Assembly (NCBI RefSeq): GCF_029867415.1
Contig: NC_081182.1
Location: forward strand, 46,237,317-46,301,316
Length of the DNA stretch: 64,000 nucleotides
Source of the DNA: Vicia villosa
Lineage: Eukaryota > Streptophyta > Magnoliopsida > Fabales > Fabaceae
Direction of reading: 5' to 3'
Shown here: one piece after another, positions 24,715 through 37,910 of the stretch
Position numbering within the stretch: the first letter of the stretch is position 1
How the letters are laid out: each line of letters opens with the position of its first letter
Made by a program: the position numbers and the translations under genes
Notes under the pieces: generated by a model
What the model saw: the letters and a program-made list of their open reading frames with translations, nothing else
Told to the model about the DNA's origin: nothing
Database searches by the model: none

Positions 24715-27700
24715 ATGAAGGGTTCATCAGAACGAAAGTACATGCAAGAGTTTCTCCTATACGCCGCAAGCGCCGCGTTGAGTTGTTTGGTAATATTCAC
24801 AGGTCTCCATTACTTAGACCCCAACCGTGAATCTTCCAAGAAAGCTCTCGAACACAAGAAAGCCATTGCGAGACGTCTAGGTCGTCCCCTCATTCACACA
24901 GATCAATATGAGGTACCAAAATGCGCACTTCTTTGATGGATTAGGGTTTCTTGTTCTTGTTGTTGTTAGGGTAATAGATTTCTATTGTGTACAGGATATA
25001 ATAGCAGGCGATGTTATAAATCCTGACCACATTGATGTAGAGTTTGACTCCATTGGGGGACTGGAATCTATTAAAGAAACTTTGTTTGAGCTTGTTATTC
25101 TACCCTTAAAACGCCCTGAGTTGTTTTCGCATGGCAAGCTCCTTGGACCATTAAAGGGGGTTCTGTTGTATGGACCTCCCGGCACTGGGAAAACCATGCT
25201 TGCCAAAGCTATTGCCAGGGAGTCCGGAGCGGTTTTTATTAATGTGAGGATATCCAACCTCATGAGCAAATGGTTCGGAGATGCCTCAAAGCTTGGTAAG
25301 TTTGTTGGATTATTGTGAATTGTTCTTTAGTTCTTTAATGCACCATGAAATGGTAGTATGCAAAATAACATCCCTAAAATTTATGATGCTTTCTCTGCGT
25401 CGGTCTAAAAGCATTGCATTCCTTCTGGTGTAACCAAAACCTATAATTCATTCTGCATTGGTAAGATATGATTAGATCAGCTCCAACACAGTTGTTATTA
25501 TTTTGTTTAAAAGGAAATTTTAGTTTAGCACAAACTATACTGCTGTAGTCTTGAGTTTAAAATGTAGGAGAACCAAATTTCCCTTGAAATTTGTTTACTG
25601 AATTACCTTGAATGGACAGCGTGATGCAATGTTTGGAACTCTAGAAAAGAATTGAGACGATAGACCACTTTATTGAAGAATTAGAATAGGAGAGAAAACT
25701 CTCCTCTGAGTCTTATCGACTACGAACGACAGAGCCAATGCTTTATTTAGTAATTACATTAACTTACCAACAAATCAGAATTATTTTCCTCTCCCCTTGT
25801 GTCCTAATTATACATCCTAACTCCTTTAGCTTACCAATAAACCTATTTAATCCTAATTAGTAATTACTCTAACTTCTTTTTTTTCTATATCTTCACAAAA
25901 TCAACCTTGGCCTTAAGATTGTAATATAAAAGCTTTAACATAACAAGCACTTTTGTCCTGAACCTGTAACCTATTGCCATAAGAAAATAAGAGAATGGCC
26001 ACATCTGTTCCATTTGCTTGGACCGATCCAATATGTCCTAAAACAAAGGTTAGTTGATAGGACCTTCCCTCTTCTCCTTGTTCACCAATCTTGTTACTAT
26101 GACTTATTTTGACTTGGTCCATTAGGTAAAAGAAACTGATCCATTGTATAGAAACCCCGCTCTCGTTCCATGTAGTTGTTCTTCATCAAAATCAAATATT
26201 TCCTTTAAGAGATATGCTTTACTGTTACTGGCAGGCACCCATGGGCCATGTTAGCTGTTGGAAGTGGTCCGGTAACTGCCAGGGTCCAATGGGTTACATG
26301 TGACATGGTGTAAGTTGGATTTTCATGACTGCCATGCATAACAGTTCCCAAGACAGCAAAAAACTGCTTTGCATAATATGCCATTGTGGGGGGCTTCATC
26401 TCTATGCTTGATCACCCTATTACTGAGACACAGCAACAAAATGGAAAATATAAGCCAGCATTCTTAATACATTGTCTAGGGTGGAACTACAAATATTTAT
26501 GCAGAAAATCGCCAATACGAGTACTTATATCGTACATGCAAGATTGTTCTGATCATGTATTATGATAGTACGTAGGGCAATTAGCCTCTAAAGAGAATGA
26601 AGATATTTGAAGAAGTAATAGTAGGTTAAAACCTTATATTATATTAGTATCCCTTAATTTGAAGATAAGTGATCTTGGACCAAATTTTTTTTGCCATGTT
26701 TTATTAGTCGAAAAAGTGTTAACTTTCTTTGATGTGGTTGTTGAAAATAGTCTTTGTCGTCAATGTCATGTAGTTGGCTAGTTGTTGTACCCGTCTTTTG
26801 TTTCAATGTATAAGTATCAAGCCACTTCTTTCTATAAGGTTGCAAATCCTATATTGAAGTGTTTATCTGACAGATATTCTGTGTCAATTTCAACATGATG
26901 AATCTTATTGACTTCTTGCTTCTATGAATGAACTTTTAAGAACATCTAAAAAAATGATGATACTTCGTGTAATCTTCTGAGTTTTCAATCTCTAGTGAAT
27001 TTGCAATGTATTATTAATGTTCATCAATGTTGTGAAATAGCCGCAATGGCGTAGCGGAATTTGGATTGGACAAACCACTATTGTTCTGCAATATGCTATT
27101 TAGTACAAAATATTGTCAAATAGTTGTAGTGGTGCTATATCACTATTGCATTGCAGAATTTTAGCAATCCGCTGTTGAAACAACTGATGCTTATAAAGTT
27201 ATCCCCAAAATCATGCATATGTTTAAAAGATTCACAGCAATTTTTAATTTTTAATGTCATACTACAAATCTATATTTCAGTATTAGCCTTGTTTTAATTC
27301 TTTGACCAATATTGCAGGTATATTGTTCCATATTTATGAGTTTATTTTCTTGTATTTTTGTGTTGTATTGTATGCATGTCCCATGCCAATATTATTATTA
27401 TTAACTTTTTCTGCTATAAAACCGGCTACTTTTTGTTTGATGTGCTTCAAAGTTATACTGCGGAGTGTGGATGTTATTTTAAATTAACATATCCATACTA
27501 TTGAGTGCTTTTAAACCATTGTCTCAGTTTGTTTGATGGATAAGGCCATCTGGTCATCTAATGGCAGCTTGCTGTTCTCAGATTGATGATAGTGACCTTG
27601 TATTGGGAAAATGAGTTTATTGCACGAGGGTCCCTTCAAAATAGCAGGGAAACTTTTTAGCTGCTAAGAAGTGAAATCAGTCAGTAATACACTATTTTCT

Positions 27701-29374
27701 GAAAGAAGTGATTATGAGAAGTGGTTTCAAGTAAGGTTAAAATGGTACAATTAATTCCAGTTATAGAATGAGTATAAGGGTTTTCATCCTTCTGTATTCC
27801 TCGTTGAGGAGTGTATCTGTAAAGTGCTGGCCACCCCCTGTTGATTCACTAATTGTTATAAATTAGCAAAATCTGTGAGGCTTGAAGTTGTTCTTCCGCT
27901 CATAGGCGAAATTCTTCATTAGGATATTTAATGAGGGCATCTTGGCTTATGTAACTATACTTCATTTAGAATTGTTTCTAACTTTTTATGCAATCGATTT
28001 GCTTTATGTTTGTTGTTTTAAATGCGGTTCTTTGTTTTGGTCTATCATTAATAAGTTGCTGTTCTTCTGCAGTGGTTGCTGTATTTAGTTTGGCTTATAA
28101 GCTTCAGCCTGCCATCATATTCATTGATGAAGTAGACAGTTTTTTGGGTCAGCGTCGTCAATCAGATCACGAGGCTTTGTTAAACATGAAAACTGAGTTC
28201 ATGGCTCTATGGGATGGATTCACTACCAACCGTAAGTTTTATAGCAGTTGTCTTGTAGTTTTTGTTTAATGTATAAACTTTCTTTACAACTGACAATTTT
28301 GATGCAGATTTTGTTAATAATGACATCTACTTAATATTTTTTTTCTGTTGTTTTTTCTATAGAGAATGCCCGAATTATGGTACTTGCGGCAACTAATCGT
28401 CCTTCGGAACTTGATGAAGCAATACTTCGGCGCTTTCCTCAATCCTTTGAAATTGGACTTCCTGACCAGAAGGAAAGGGCTGATATATTGAAAATCATCT
28501 TAAAGGGTGAGAGGATTGAAGATAACATAGACCTCGATTATATAGCTAGCTTATGCGAGGGTTACACTGGTTCAGATCTATTTGATCTTTGTCAGAAGGC
28601 CGCCTATTTTCCTATTAGAGAACTCCTGGAATATGAGAAGAAAGGGAAACAATCTCCTGTGAGTATATCTGTCAATCTCTTTCACTCTCTTCTATGCTAT
28701 AGTTTTGCATTCTCAATAATATGCTGTTCTCTTTCACGCTCTTCTCTGCTATAATTTTACATTCTCAAAATAGTGAATATGTTTTGTACGGGCTACCTCG
28801 GCTGGAAAGCGTTTCAATTTCTGCTATGTGAAGAGAGAAAAATAAGTCAATTTGAGTGTGTCTGTTTTATTTGAAGATGAAACTAAACTACTCTCCACCC
28901 AAATAACATGTATGTTATAAATGACTAGTCACTGATTGCAATTACTTTAATGTTAGAGATCAGTTGCCGCAAGTACCATAATTCGGGCATTCTCTATAGA
29001 AAAAACAACAGAAAAAACAAGAGCTGGAGATCTACTTAATATTTTTTTTTCTGTTGTTTCTTGTTTATTCTTGTTAACTAATTGGCCTTCTCAGTGCCTT
29101 TTTCATATCATTAGTCCTGGAGATGAAAATTACTGAGCAGTTTTTTTCCTTCGTGTTTTAGGCACCTAGACGATTGTCACAGGTAGATTTGGAAAAGGCC
29201 CTCTCCACTACCCGGACGATGGTTGCTGCAAACGAATACGATGGATTGAACCAACAGTCATCATCAAGACGGACATTTCCTGTTGATTCAGGTGATTATC
29301 AAGCTGCAATCAATGAATTATATAAAGTTATAATTTCTCGTATGATTAGCCAACCAGATTCCCAGGATCCTTAA
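24715..29374 (+). CDS. MSP1: MSP1/ATAD1-like AAA ATPase, gene A, five exons
   Basis: Exons are 24715-24912, 24995-25295, 28073-28231, 28363-28658 and 29162-29374, all GT-AG. The joined frame is 1,167 bp, 388 residues. Residues 13-34 form a membrane anchor ([20 protein letters not shown]). Then come a linker with LDPNRES, Walker A GPPGTGKT at 126-133, Walker B IIFIDE at 181-186, and an AAA arginine-finger/second-region-of-homology stretch [16 protein letters not shown] in exon 4. The fit to plant Msp1-type ATPases is close in length and motif spacing. These sit in the outer membrane of mitochondria and peroxisomes and pull out mistargeted tail-anchored proteins. Intron 2 is 2.8 kb. The gene looks intact and is paralogous to gene B at 42.9-49.4 kb. 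Confidence 0.95.
25640..26400. repeat. Intron-2 segment shared with MSP1-B
   Basis: Words and order (TCCTAATTA, ACCAATAAACCTA, AACAAGCACTTTTG, CCATTTGCTTG, AAAGGTTA, TTTTCATGACTGCCATGCAT) reappear in intron 2 of gene B at 46.8-47.8 kb with moderate divergence. It may be a remnant of a retroelement or ancestral intron sequence that predates the gene duplication. Confidence 0.6.
27024..27192. mobile_element. Short hAT-like MITE in MSP1-A intron 2
   Basis: Ends ATCAATGTTGTGAAATAGC and CGCTGTTGAAACAACTGAT are roughly inverted. The GC-rich interior (GCCGCAATGGCGTAGCGG) recalls the subterminal sequence of the hAT element near 8.53 kb. Tentative. Confidence 0.35.
28958..29060. repeat. Inverted duplication of the exon 4 acceptor inside intron 4
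   Basis: 28958-29017 is the reverse complement of 28339-28398, the end of intron 3 plus the first 36 bp of exon 4 of MSP1-A, with one visible mismatch. It is followed at 29029-29060 by a direct copy of 28322-28353. This is not present in the 98-bp intron 4 of gene B. Confidence 0.95.
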
Positions 29375-30333
29375 AATTTTGAATTTCTCTTTTGAGCATT
29401 CTTCTACAGCTCTATTAAGTTATAATTACTACAGACGTAGCTTACTTAGTTATACTAGTTCTAGATAATGTATTATTTATAATATGATATACAATTTTTA
29501 TTTTAGTGCCAAGATTGGCTATTGCATATTGCATTTTGTTATGTGTGGTTCCATTTATATTTTTGCTGTTACACCGAACTTGTAATATTGTATCACTCAA
29601 GGTCAAGGATAGAGCTGAATCAGACATTCCATTTTGCTCTGTTAAAGATTTGTGATGGAGAAAAAAAAAACTATAATCTGGAAATAATTTTAAAGAACAC
29701 TTACTTTCGGTCCTTGTTGGTGCGCTTCATTTCAAAGAACACTTAATTTGAATACTACCCAAAGTTCATCTCCATTGCTGTATTATATGATTTAATCCTT
29801 GAGTGATATAATTGGATCTAACACTGAAATGTCCAATAACTTTAACAGAGTAGCTAAGATTCACCAAGACAATGCAGTTATCAAGTTGCCAACATTCATC
29901 AATGATTGAGATGTGGGGGAAATAACTGGCGTTGGAGTGGGTGTGTCATGGTCACTCCCTTCACTCTTTATGTTTGGGTAATTTGAGTTTTTTGCACACA
30001 TATTGTATTAAACAATTGTATAATTGATGTGTACATAAATGTATACAAGTACCGATACTTTTATCTGAAATTATTTCGTGAATTCTAGTTTTTCAATATA
30101 AAGGTAAGAAGAAATCTTAATTACAACTATGAGTAAGATTGGAAAATAATGATGAGTTATAGTGTTTTTAAAACATGAGGACCAATCCCACCGTTTACTA
30201 GCGAGGATCCCGTTTAAAGCCAGAGTTCTGCTCTGAATGGACTGACCTAACACAAGGATTGTTAACACTTAGTAGGATTCGAATTTAGGACTTTGAGAGG
30301 AGCACACTCTAAAGATTCAAGCCTCCATCACTA
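29375..30333. other. MSP1-A 3' flank
   Basis: Contains the 3' UTR of the gene and non-coding sequence. A GGATTCGAATTTAGGACTT stretch near 30.27 kb followed by GGAGCACACTCT resembles tRNA-derived or short interspersed repeats, but boundaries are not visible. Confidence 0.4.
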
Positions 30334-30531
30334 GACTAATTTTTGGGGGTTAAAAAACATCAATTATTTTAAAATTAAATTTAAATATTAAAACTACATG
30401 AACATTTAAATAAAATAAAATGGGTATAAATTGACTAACTTTTGGGGGTTAAAAAACATCAATTATTTTAAAATTATATTTAAATATTAAAACTACAGGA
30501 ACATTTAAATAAAATGGGTATAAATTGTCTT
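30334..30531. repeat. 99-bp tandem duplication
   Basis: Unit 30334-30432 is repeated at 30433-30531, beginning GACTAA(T/C)TTTTGGGGGTT, with a few differences including a short A/T gap. Confidence 0.92.
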
Positions 30532-30742
30532 GTAACTTGTAAGCATGGAATTCTCTAACTTGTTTGTCAATAGAATTTAATGACAAAATATTAGTATTTA
30601 TTAGTGCATAATTTAACTTGTTTTCCATGGTTCCTCTTCCACATTCTCTATTCTCTTTCTTATCTACAATCTCTTTGCTAATGGGTTGTTAACCAGCTTA
30701 CAATCTCTTTGCTAATGGGTTGTTAAGGAGAAGAATAAAGAA

Positions 30743-30960
30743 GAGCAATTTCTCATTGGCAATATGGGGGGCGTCTATGCAAATTTGAAAATACTTTTCG
30801 GTGAATTCAGAGATACGTCTTCGGACGCACCCATGTATTTCCAAACTAAACTTTTGCAAAAAAAAATGAGATTTGGTGCGTTTAGGGATGTATCATTAAA
30901 TTTTTTTAGAATTTTGCCAAAGACCTTGAGGGAAATATAAAGGTGCAAAGAAAAATTGTC
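30743..30960. mobile_element. Short non-autonomous relative of the PMD elements
   Basis: The left end (GCAATTTCTCATTGGCAATATGG) resembles the left end of element B at 31029. The right end (TTTTTTAGAATTTTGCCAAAG through to AAATTGTC) resembles the right end of B at 34.78-34.84 kb. It also holds a CAGAGATACGTCTTCGG palindrome-like word. About 218 bp, non-coding, best read as a MITE of the same family. Confidence 0.5.
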
Positions 30961-31372
30961 TAAACAAATAATAGATATGGGCAATTGAAATAGATTACAT
31001 AATTAAATTTCGCAAAGGCATCAACATTGAGGAAATTTCTCATTTGACCCATATAGGATAAAAAACATATTTGAAAACTCCGAAATATCTTTTGAATATA
31101 CATATCCGAAGGCACATTTTTCACATTTTAAGATGTTTCAAATATTTTCTAAATAAAAATGTTTCAGATATGTATATCCGAAAACACCCTAAACCAGTTT
31201 CGGATATGTACATGCGAAATGTGCTTTGTGTTTTTTTTTTTGAAAAAAAACTACAAAATTACATTGTTATAATCGTAATAACTAAATTTAATACCTTTTT
31301 ATCCGAAAAAATGTAATGGAAATAAAAAGTACGTAGACTAAAATAAAATATCAAAATATAGTAATCGTTATT

Positions 31373-34103
31373 CTAATAAGTACAAAATGTAGAAATATTA
31401 CAACACCAAAAACAAGTCATAAAATATAGGCTACTACTACTGAGTATGCCTAATCCTAACCCCTGCAACCTCCACTGCCTCCTATACATCGTCGCACTAG
31501 ACGTCTCACTGATCATCCTCTGCACTATGGCAACCGCCTCTGCACCGCTCTCCTGAATGATCCCTCTGTCCAATGCCTCATGTTCAATCAATTGTATTCG
31601 CTGACATATCGGTAGGAGATCAGTGGCATAGTCATCCTCGGCCTGCTGATTCTCCAAGAGCTCCTTATGAGATGTCCTAGGTGAACGCCCTGGAGCATCA
31701 AATGTCATGATAGGATATTCCACTTGATAAAACCATGTCACATATCCATCTACACAATGACAACTCTGGAGATACTCCTCTAGCATCAAATGATGCTCCC
31801 AATCCTGAAAGATGGCAGTGAGATCTCAACGGGTAATAGTGTCGGGAGCACCCACAAATGGAGACCAATGTATTATCCGTACGCGTCCAAACTGTCTGAT
31901 GCACCGCTCCGACAAATATTCGACCATGGTGTTGGTCCCACATGCCAACCATCCAGAATATAACGACATGTGATCGAAGGGGACAACCTCCTAATAATCA
32001 CGGAAAGGCGTTCAGTTATGTCATAGTGAGCAGTACAATCGAGGTATACCTGATATGATCCCACTTTCTGATTCCCCTTTTGGAGGACGTATCGTGCAAC
32101 CCTAGGCATGGCGTCAGTGTACAGCGGAACATAATCATAGGCATGAATGTAGTGGAAGTAAGAGATGATACAACTCTGAAACACAATTATGAAAATATTT
32201 TAGTACAATTTAACAAATAACATATTAAAATGTTATATAATTAAAAAGAAAAGTACCGTCAGGAGTGTGCAAGAGTCAGTCAACTGTCTAGTCCTCCAGT
32301 TGCATGCTTCATTCAACTTCTAGTATAGGTATACCATAATGACGGCTAGGGGTGTACATGGGTTGGGTCAACCCACAAAATCCGGTCAAACCCACCAAAA
32401 AAAATCCACAAAAGTGGGTTGGGTCGGGTAATTGGGTGGATATGGGTTTCAAAACTAAAAAACCCATTTAAAAAATTGGATTTCGGGTAAAACCCAACCC
32501 AAACTCAAAAGACCCATTGACCCACTAATCAAATATTTATTATTACAATTTTAATAATTTTGATGAATATTAACTTAGAAATTGTAATTTTAGTCTCTAA
32601 ACATTTACTATTTTAATGAACCATGACACTAACTAATTTTGAATGTTTCATTTTTTGGATATTTTAATGCTAATACAATTTTATCTCATGCAACTTGAAT
32701 TTGTTGCTAGTATTTTATAATAATTTTTATTAGTTGATATTATTATTTATTATTATGGAATGCTAAAAGATAGTGAAAATAAATTATCTAATTTTTTTAA
32801 GAAGATACAAATTTTGAGTAATTTTTATGAAAAAAAATATGATAACTCATCATTTAGTTCTTTAATGTTAATAAACAAAAAAAATTATTTGGACAACCCA
32901 CTATCCAACCCAACCCAACCCGAAAAATAGTGGATTTGCCCAAACCGGCCCATTAATGTAACTGGTGGTTAATTTACATCACCCAAACCGGAGTGTCTAA
33001 TATGGGTTGGACATTGGGTTTGGCCAAACCCAATCCAAACCGGCCCATGTACACCCCTAATGACGGCCCCCAGTTCCACTTGTAAACTGTACTCAAATCC
33101 ATAACGTACCGGAGGTATGTCACGTCCATGTAGGTTGCACTTTTGTCCACAAAGAGGAACTTGCCAACCAAGAACATGAACCAACACCGCAAAGCACAAG
33201 CTCGGTGGTACTCAACAAAAACCACATCCCCTTCATCTTCGGCCTCAGGTGCCGCCACCAAGTGGTTCTCATAAAGCTCGTTCATGCTGGAGAACCGAAC
33301 ATGCGCCATATTCGTTGTTTTGCACTCATAATCGGCCATATATGCGTCCATACCAAAATAAACCACCATCCACTCGATGACCTCAACCCTCTGTATCCAA
33401 AAATGATCCAATAACCTCCCTCAGATAGGCAGGTGGAGTAGACAGACAACGTCATAGAGGTTGATCATCAACTCCCCAACAGGAAAGTGGAAAGATGACG
33501 TCTCTTTGTGCCACCTCTCGACAAATGTCCCCCTGCATGTCGTGGCTTATGGTAACATATCTGGTACATCATTAAACCGCTGAGCTTGTAGTTTAAAGAG
33601 ATCAAATATTTTTCGCGAATGATTCACGGATTTTATGGGCATTCATTCTTGTCACAAAAAAAATGTTAGTTGTTATTGGAACCTTAATAAACTGTTTAAA
33701 TTAAAAAGTGCAATAAAAAAACAACCTCGCCATCCCAAATATGTCGAACAACATGGTCGTGATAGTATATAAAGACGGACGTGTCTCAAGGCCCTCCTAG
33801 GTAGCTGCCCTCCTATGCATCATGAACATCATTCTGAGCATCCTCGTCGTGCTCAGGGTGAACCTCCTCTTAAAGTACCTCACTGTGCTCGGGTACCTTC
33901 TCCTGAGTAACCTCACGAGAGGAAGACGCCCGAGACAGGCGACTCCTCGGTGCATATGAGGATTATGTAGGCACCTCCTCCATGTGGATTCGACCCCGTC
34001 CCCGAGTCGGTCCTTGATGTGCGGCTCTCTCGCTCCGAGCCGAGGCTGTCGGGGTTGGCCTCCCCCCTCTTAGTCGATCGGTCAGTGCCTGGTTTTTAGC
34101 CAT
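31373..34103 (-). pseudogene. PMD protein gene B, interrupted by a hAT-type insertion
   Basis: The start-like MAKNQALTDRLRGGRPTP lies at 34103. Domain landmarks follow: MAHVRFSSMNELYENH and YHRACALRCWFMFLVGK, then FVDKSATYMDVTYLRYV, at 32.98-33.41 kb; then DYVPLYTDAMPRVARYVLQ and GSYQVYLDCTAHYDI (about 31.99-32.17 kb). The C-terminal part is LLPICQRIQLIEHEALDRG to MYRRQWR (31.44-31.63 kb). At NWG in the PMD core a 713-bp element (32347-33059) has jumped in, destroying the frame. Stops and frame shifts also exist elsewhere. Plant mobile domain proteins are known both as transposon-borne ORFs and as domesticated silencing factors (MAIN/MAIL1). This copy is transposon-borne. Confidence 0.82.
32347..33059. 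mobile_element. hAT-type non-autonomous element, 713 bp, 8-bp target duplication
   Basis: Terminal inverted repeats are TAGGGGTGTACATGGG and CCCATGTACACCCCTA. The 8-bp direct repeat ATGACGGC flanks it exactly (32339-32346 and 33060-33067). This combination is diagnostic of hAT superfamily transposition. The interior has repeated GGGTTGG/CCAACCC words and no coding frame. It sits inside the PMD gene B. Confidence 0.95.
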
Positions 34104-34841
34104 TTTCCTGAAAAAATGCCACTGGTTAATAACATTTACAGTTAGAGTATGGAACAAATTTGAAAATAAAAAAAAAACAACTCAAAGCACATTTCGCAAA
34201 TGCATATCTGAAACTGGTAAGAGGGGATTTTGGATATGCACTTCTGAAATAACTTGCGAACAACCGTTTTTGATAAACTTCCATTTCTTGCCCTAACTCA
34301 TCCAAAATCCAATTTTTTTATATCTAAACACCAACATTGAACTATAATAAGATCAACCTACACATTGTCCTAAAATCTAACAACCATAAATTCTAACTTT
34401 GAGCTTGAGGTAAGAGTATTGAAAACTTACAAAGTGGTTGAGCTTTGAGTTGAAGTTGGAATGCTTAAATGGAGGTCGTGGACTGTGAATCTTCAATAGA
34501 ATTTTCGGTAAAATTTGATTTTTGTTGCTGTACGGAGTATTTGGTGTTTGAACAGAATGCAAAAAGTGAGGGTGTCTGTTTGCGTTTTTTGAAAAAAAAC
34601 ACAACTTATTTTGGATATGCATCTCCGAAGGCACCATTTTAAAAAAAAAAGTGACTTCGCATATGCATATCCGAAATCACTCTTTTTTGTGTGAAATATG
34701 GCAACTTCGGATGTGCATATGCGAAGTCACATTTTTTAAAAAAATTGTGTCTTCGAAGATGCATATCTAACATATATGGATATTTTAGAATTTTTATCAA
34801 GGGTCTGTGAAGAAACATATGAGTGCAATAAAAATTTTCCA

Positions 34842-37807
34842 TTGACACTCAGAACAATTAAATGACAATAAACTCAGGTGAAGTCTAGTGTGTACCACCT
34901 ATCAAGTGCTTCACGAGTGAGTCATTTAAATTTAATCATTCGATTATAACAATGGACAAGATTTGCTAAATTTTAAAATGAGAGCATGTACATCTGGTCA
35001 CACATTATCATAAATAATCTAGTTAAATATTACTGACTCGGCAAATGTTTCACATCATCTTTCACCCTTTATTCCTTTTCAAAATTAAACTTTAAGGGTT
35101 TCATGTTTGTTCTCCGTCGTCTAGCTTTTCTGCCATTTTGTTTTGTCGTATAAATAATCTTCATCTTCTTTGATTGAAATTTCTGATTAGTTTTCCCCTT
35201 TCCTTTTTCTCTTCAGGATTATTATAGATTCTGAAGTATCTTGCTTCCCTACCTTTATTTCTTTCTTAATCCTTGACATTTCTCAATTAAATTCGAACGC
35301 ATCTTTTATCTTTCTTTCTGCTCCCATATTAAATTTGTCCATGCCTTTGACAATATGTTGCAAAGGATTGTTATTGGTGTGTTTAGGATAGGGTTTCACT
35401 GTTTTTGACAAAATGATGCAGCAAATTGTTAATAATATATTTTGCATTTAGTTCGTAGAAAACATGATTCATTTAAACACGTTTAATATATCTATGAGTT
35501 TGTGTGTGTTGCTATTGTTTCTTGCTTGCTTGGGGGCTAATATTTTTATCAGTTTTGTGAAGATTATATTTGTTGTTTTGCCTGCTTGGCTTTTGAGATC
35601 TCTGTTGTTGTTTTGCTTTCAAGCAACTATACTAAGTTTGTAGCCATGTATATGATAACATGATCAGAATCATTTAACTTAGTCTATGGGTTGTTTATTG
35701 TTGCAGGGAAGTGTAATTGGACCTATTTGGTTGATCCGGAAGGTAATTGGACCTATTTGAATGAACTATCGAAAGTACTACAATGACAGAGGAGATGGAC
35801 AAATTGACATTTTATTAGGGCTACTAGTTAAGTATTGATATTAATAAATGATTTCCTATATTACTGAGATGATATTAAACCGAATTAAATATTGAACGAT
35901 GTCATAAAATAACAAATTTGCAATACCCCCTTGTATTCCAACAAATCAACAAATATTGTTTTTAAAAGATGACAATTGAAAACAATACTAATAAGAGAGG
36001 AATAAAGACATCATTTTTTGTTGAAACATTATCATTCACAATGCCAAAAATACTTCATGCTAGACAAAACATAAACAACCTCCAGTTCAAGGCTGCACAA
36101 GCTCTTTTGAAGCCCAATAACGTACATACCACCCTAAAGCAGAAAATTTTGTAGTCATGTAGAAATATTATGCAATTGAACAGTCAAATTCCCCTCACAC
36201 AATGAACTTAAATTCAGAGACTACCCAATCAAACTATTGAACAAAAGTTTAAGGAACCTTACACACTTCAATATGCTCTATAATTTCACCATATATCAGT
36301 TGATATTTTCCAACTTTAGCACTTGCATTTCATTGCGAATTTAAATTTTCAAGCTAAATAGTAGTGGTCTGATACAAAACCTTTAACCTCTAAAATTTAA
36401 AAGCCACTCTCATCTAAACTAATGTACTACACCTCTTCAACCTTGTGACAATCCACTATCCAAAACTACAACTTAAGTCCCAATCAACAATACAAATAAC
36501 AGAGGAAACACTGCCACCGAGAAAAACTTTTAAATTATCAAGTTCTCCCCAATTAGAATTTTTAAGAATTTCCTCATAAAAAATTTCTAACTAACTCCAA
36601 ACAATTCAAAGGGTTTAAAAACCATTGGATTATAGAAAACTATTTTCTGGATTCTAATTTAATAATGAACTTTTTTAGATTTAAAGTTCATGGTATTTTT
36701 TTAAGTGAAAGAGGTGAAAAATATCAAATTCAATCATAGAAACGATGATTTAAAACCAATAGTGTTCAGCATCTATAGTAACATTAAGGAATATAATTGG
36801 GAATAAATATAGGATTTGATTTACTAAGTAGAGTTGAAGACACTGGAATGAAAAGATGAATGAAGAAAAAGTGTTATAGTTGAAGAGCTTATTTGGGCGG
36901 TGATGTTTGGCATTGTTGGTGTCCAAGCGGCGGCGATAATAAATGCAGAATTTTGATGAGAATAGAATGAAAAGATAAAAGAATCAATTGTGTCTGCGAA
37001 TTTGATCATGGTCACAACTTTAATTTTAACAACTCTAAACTCTTCTTTGGAGTTGTGAATTGGAAGAGAAAGGGAAAAGGTAATTGAAAAAGTGTGTGCG
37101 TGTCTGTTCAGTTTTTTAGTTTCATTAACATTCCAATCCCTTATTGGAATTGCGTGAAAGAAGGGGGAAAGAAAAAACTCAAAGAGACAGAGAGGTGAAT
37201 TAATTGTGTGCAGTAGTTTCTTCGTGTTCTATATATTTTTATGATGAATTTAAACCGTTCATCTAATCTCACGGTGCAAATAATTGATTCACCGGTGAGG
37301 GACTTAATTGAGCACTCACCCTAGAATCCACCATAAACTCAAATCAATGAGAAAAAAATAGATAAGAAATCTGAATCATGATCAATCCATATGGTAAAAA
37401 AAACATCCATACCTAGATGAAAATCACCTAGAATGTAAAAAAGAACCTAAAAGATTGTGTCATCTGATATGAGAATCGAAGATTGAGAATATGAGTTTTT
37501 TTTAGTCTCCAATCGTTCTTATCAAAATTAAGATTTTTGTTGTTGTTAGTAGGTGGTGACACAATAACTCAAGGATTTATATTTACATTTTAATAAAAAA
37601 GAAATGTAAATGACATATAAAAGGGAGTTGCATAGATGACAATGTCCACGTAAGTTAACAAAAAAAATTCACACATCAACATTTTTTAAATTAAAAAACA
37701 AAAAAATCAAAATTATTTAAAAATAAAATAGGAGATTAATTTTTGAAAAAGATTAAAATAACAAACTAAAACGGTAATTTAATATTAAATTTAATTAACG
37801 CATTCTA
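34842..37807. other. Intergenic sequence without recognised gene
   Basis: Nearly 3 kb of AT-rich sequence. 35.10-35.75 kb has a TTTC-rich, leader-like texture, and GTAATTGGACCTATTTG is repeated at 35.71-35.76 kb, but no open frame of note exists. I see no transposon ends here. Confidence 0.5.
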
Positions 37808-37910
37808 AAAATTATTTCACCACTCTCGTGAAAAATAAAAAATATCTTTAGAATCCAAAAATGCATCTCTGAATGCACATCAAACACATTCTTTATGAAT
37901 TAGACTCTAA

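Larger units (their letters stand above)
31029..34841 (-). mobile_element. PMD-type transposon B
   Basis: The left end GGAAATTTCTCATTTGACCC and the right end (reverse complement GGAAAATTTTTATTGCACTC) are imperfect inverted repeats. ATTGA lies outside both, a possible partial target duplication. Inside each end lie palindrome clusters. Left (31.07-31.24 kb): ATATACATATCCGAA, AGATATGTATATCCGAA, TTCGGATATGTACATGCGAA. Right (34.19-34.77 kb): TTCGCAAATGCATATCTGAA, TTGGATATGCATCTCCGAA, TTCGCATATGCATATCCGAA, TTCGGATGTGCATATGCGAA. The middle carries a PMD gene on minus. Confidence 0.72.

Noticed and set aside
35100..35870. Possible gene leader or long non-coding RNA
   Set aside because: The pyrimidine-rich texture is suggestive, but there is no open frame, splice-supported structure or conserved motif that I can see.
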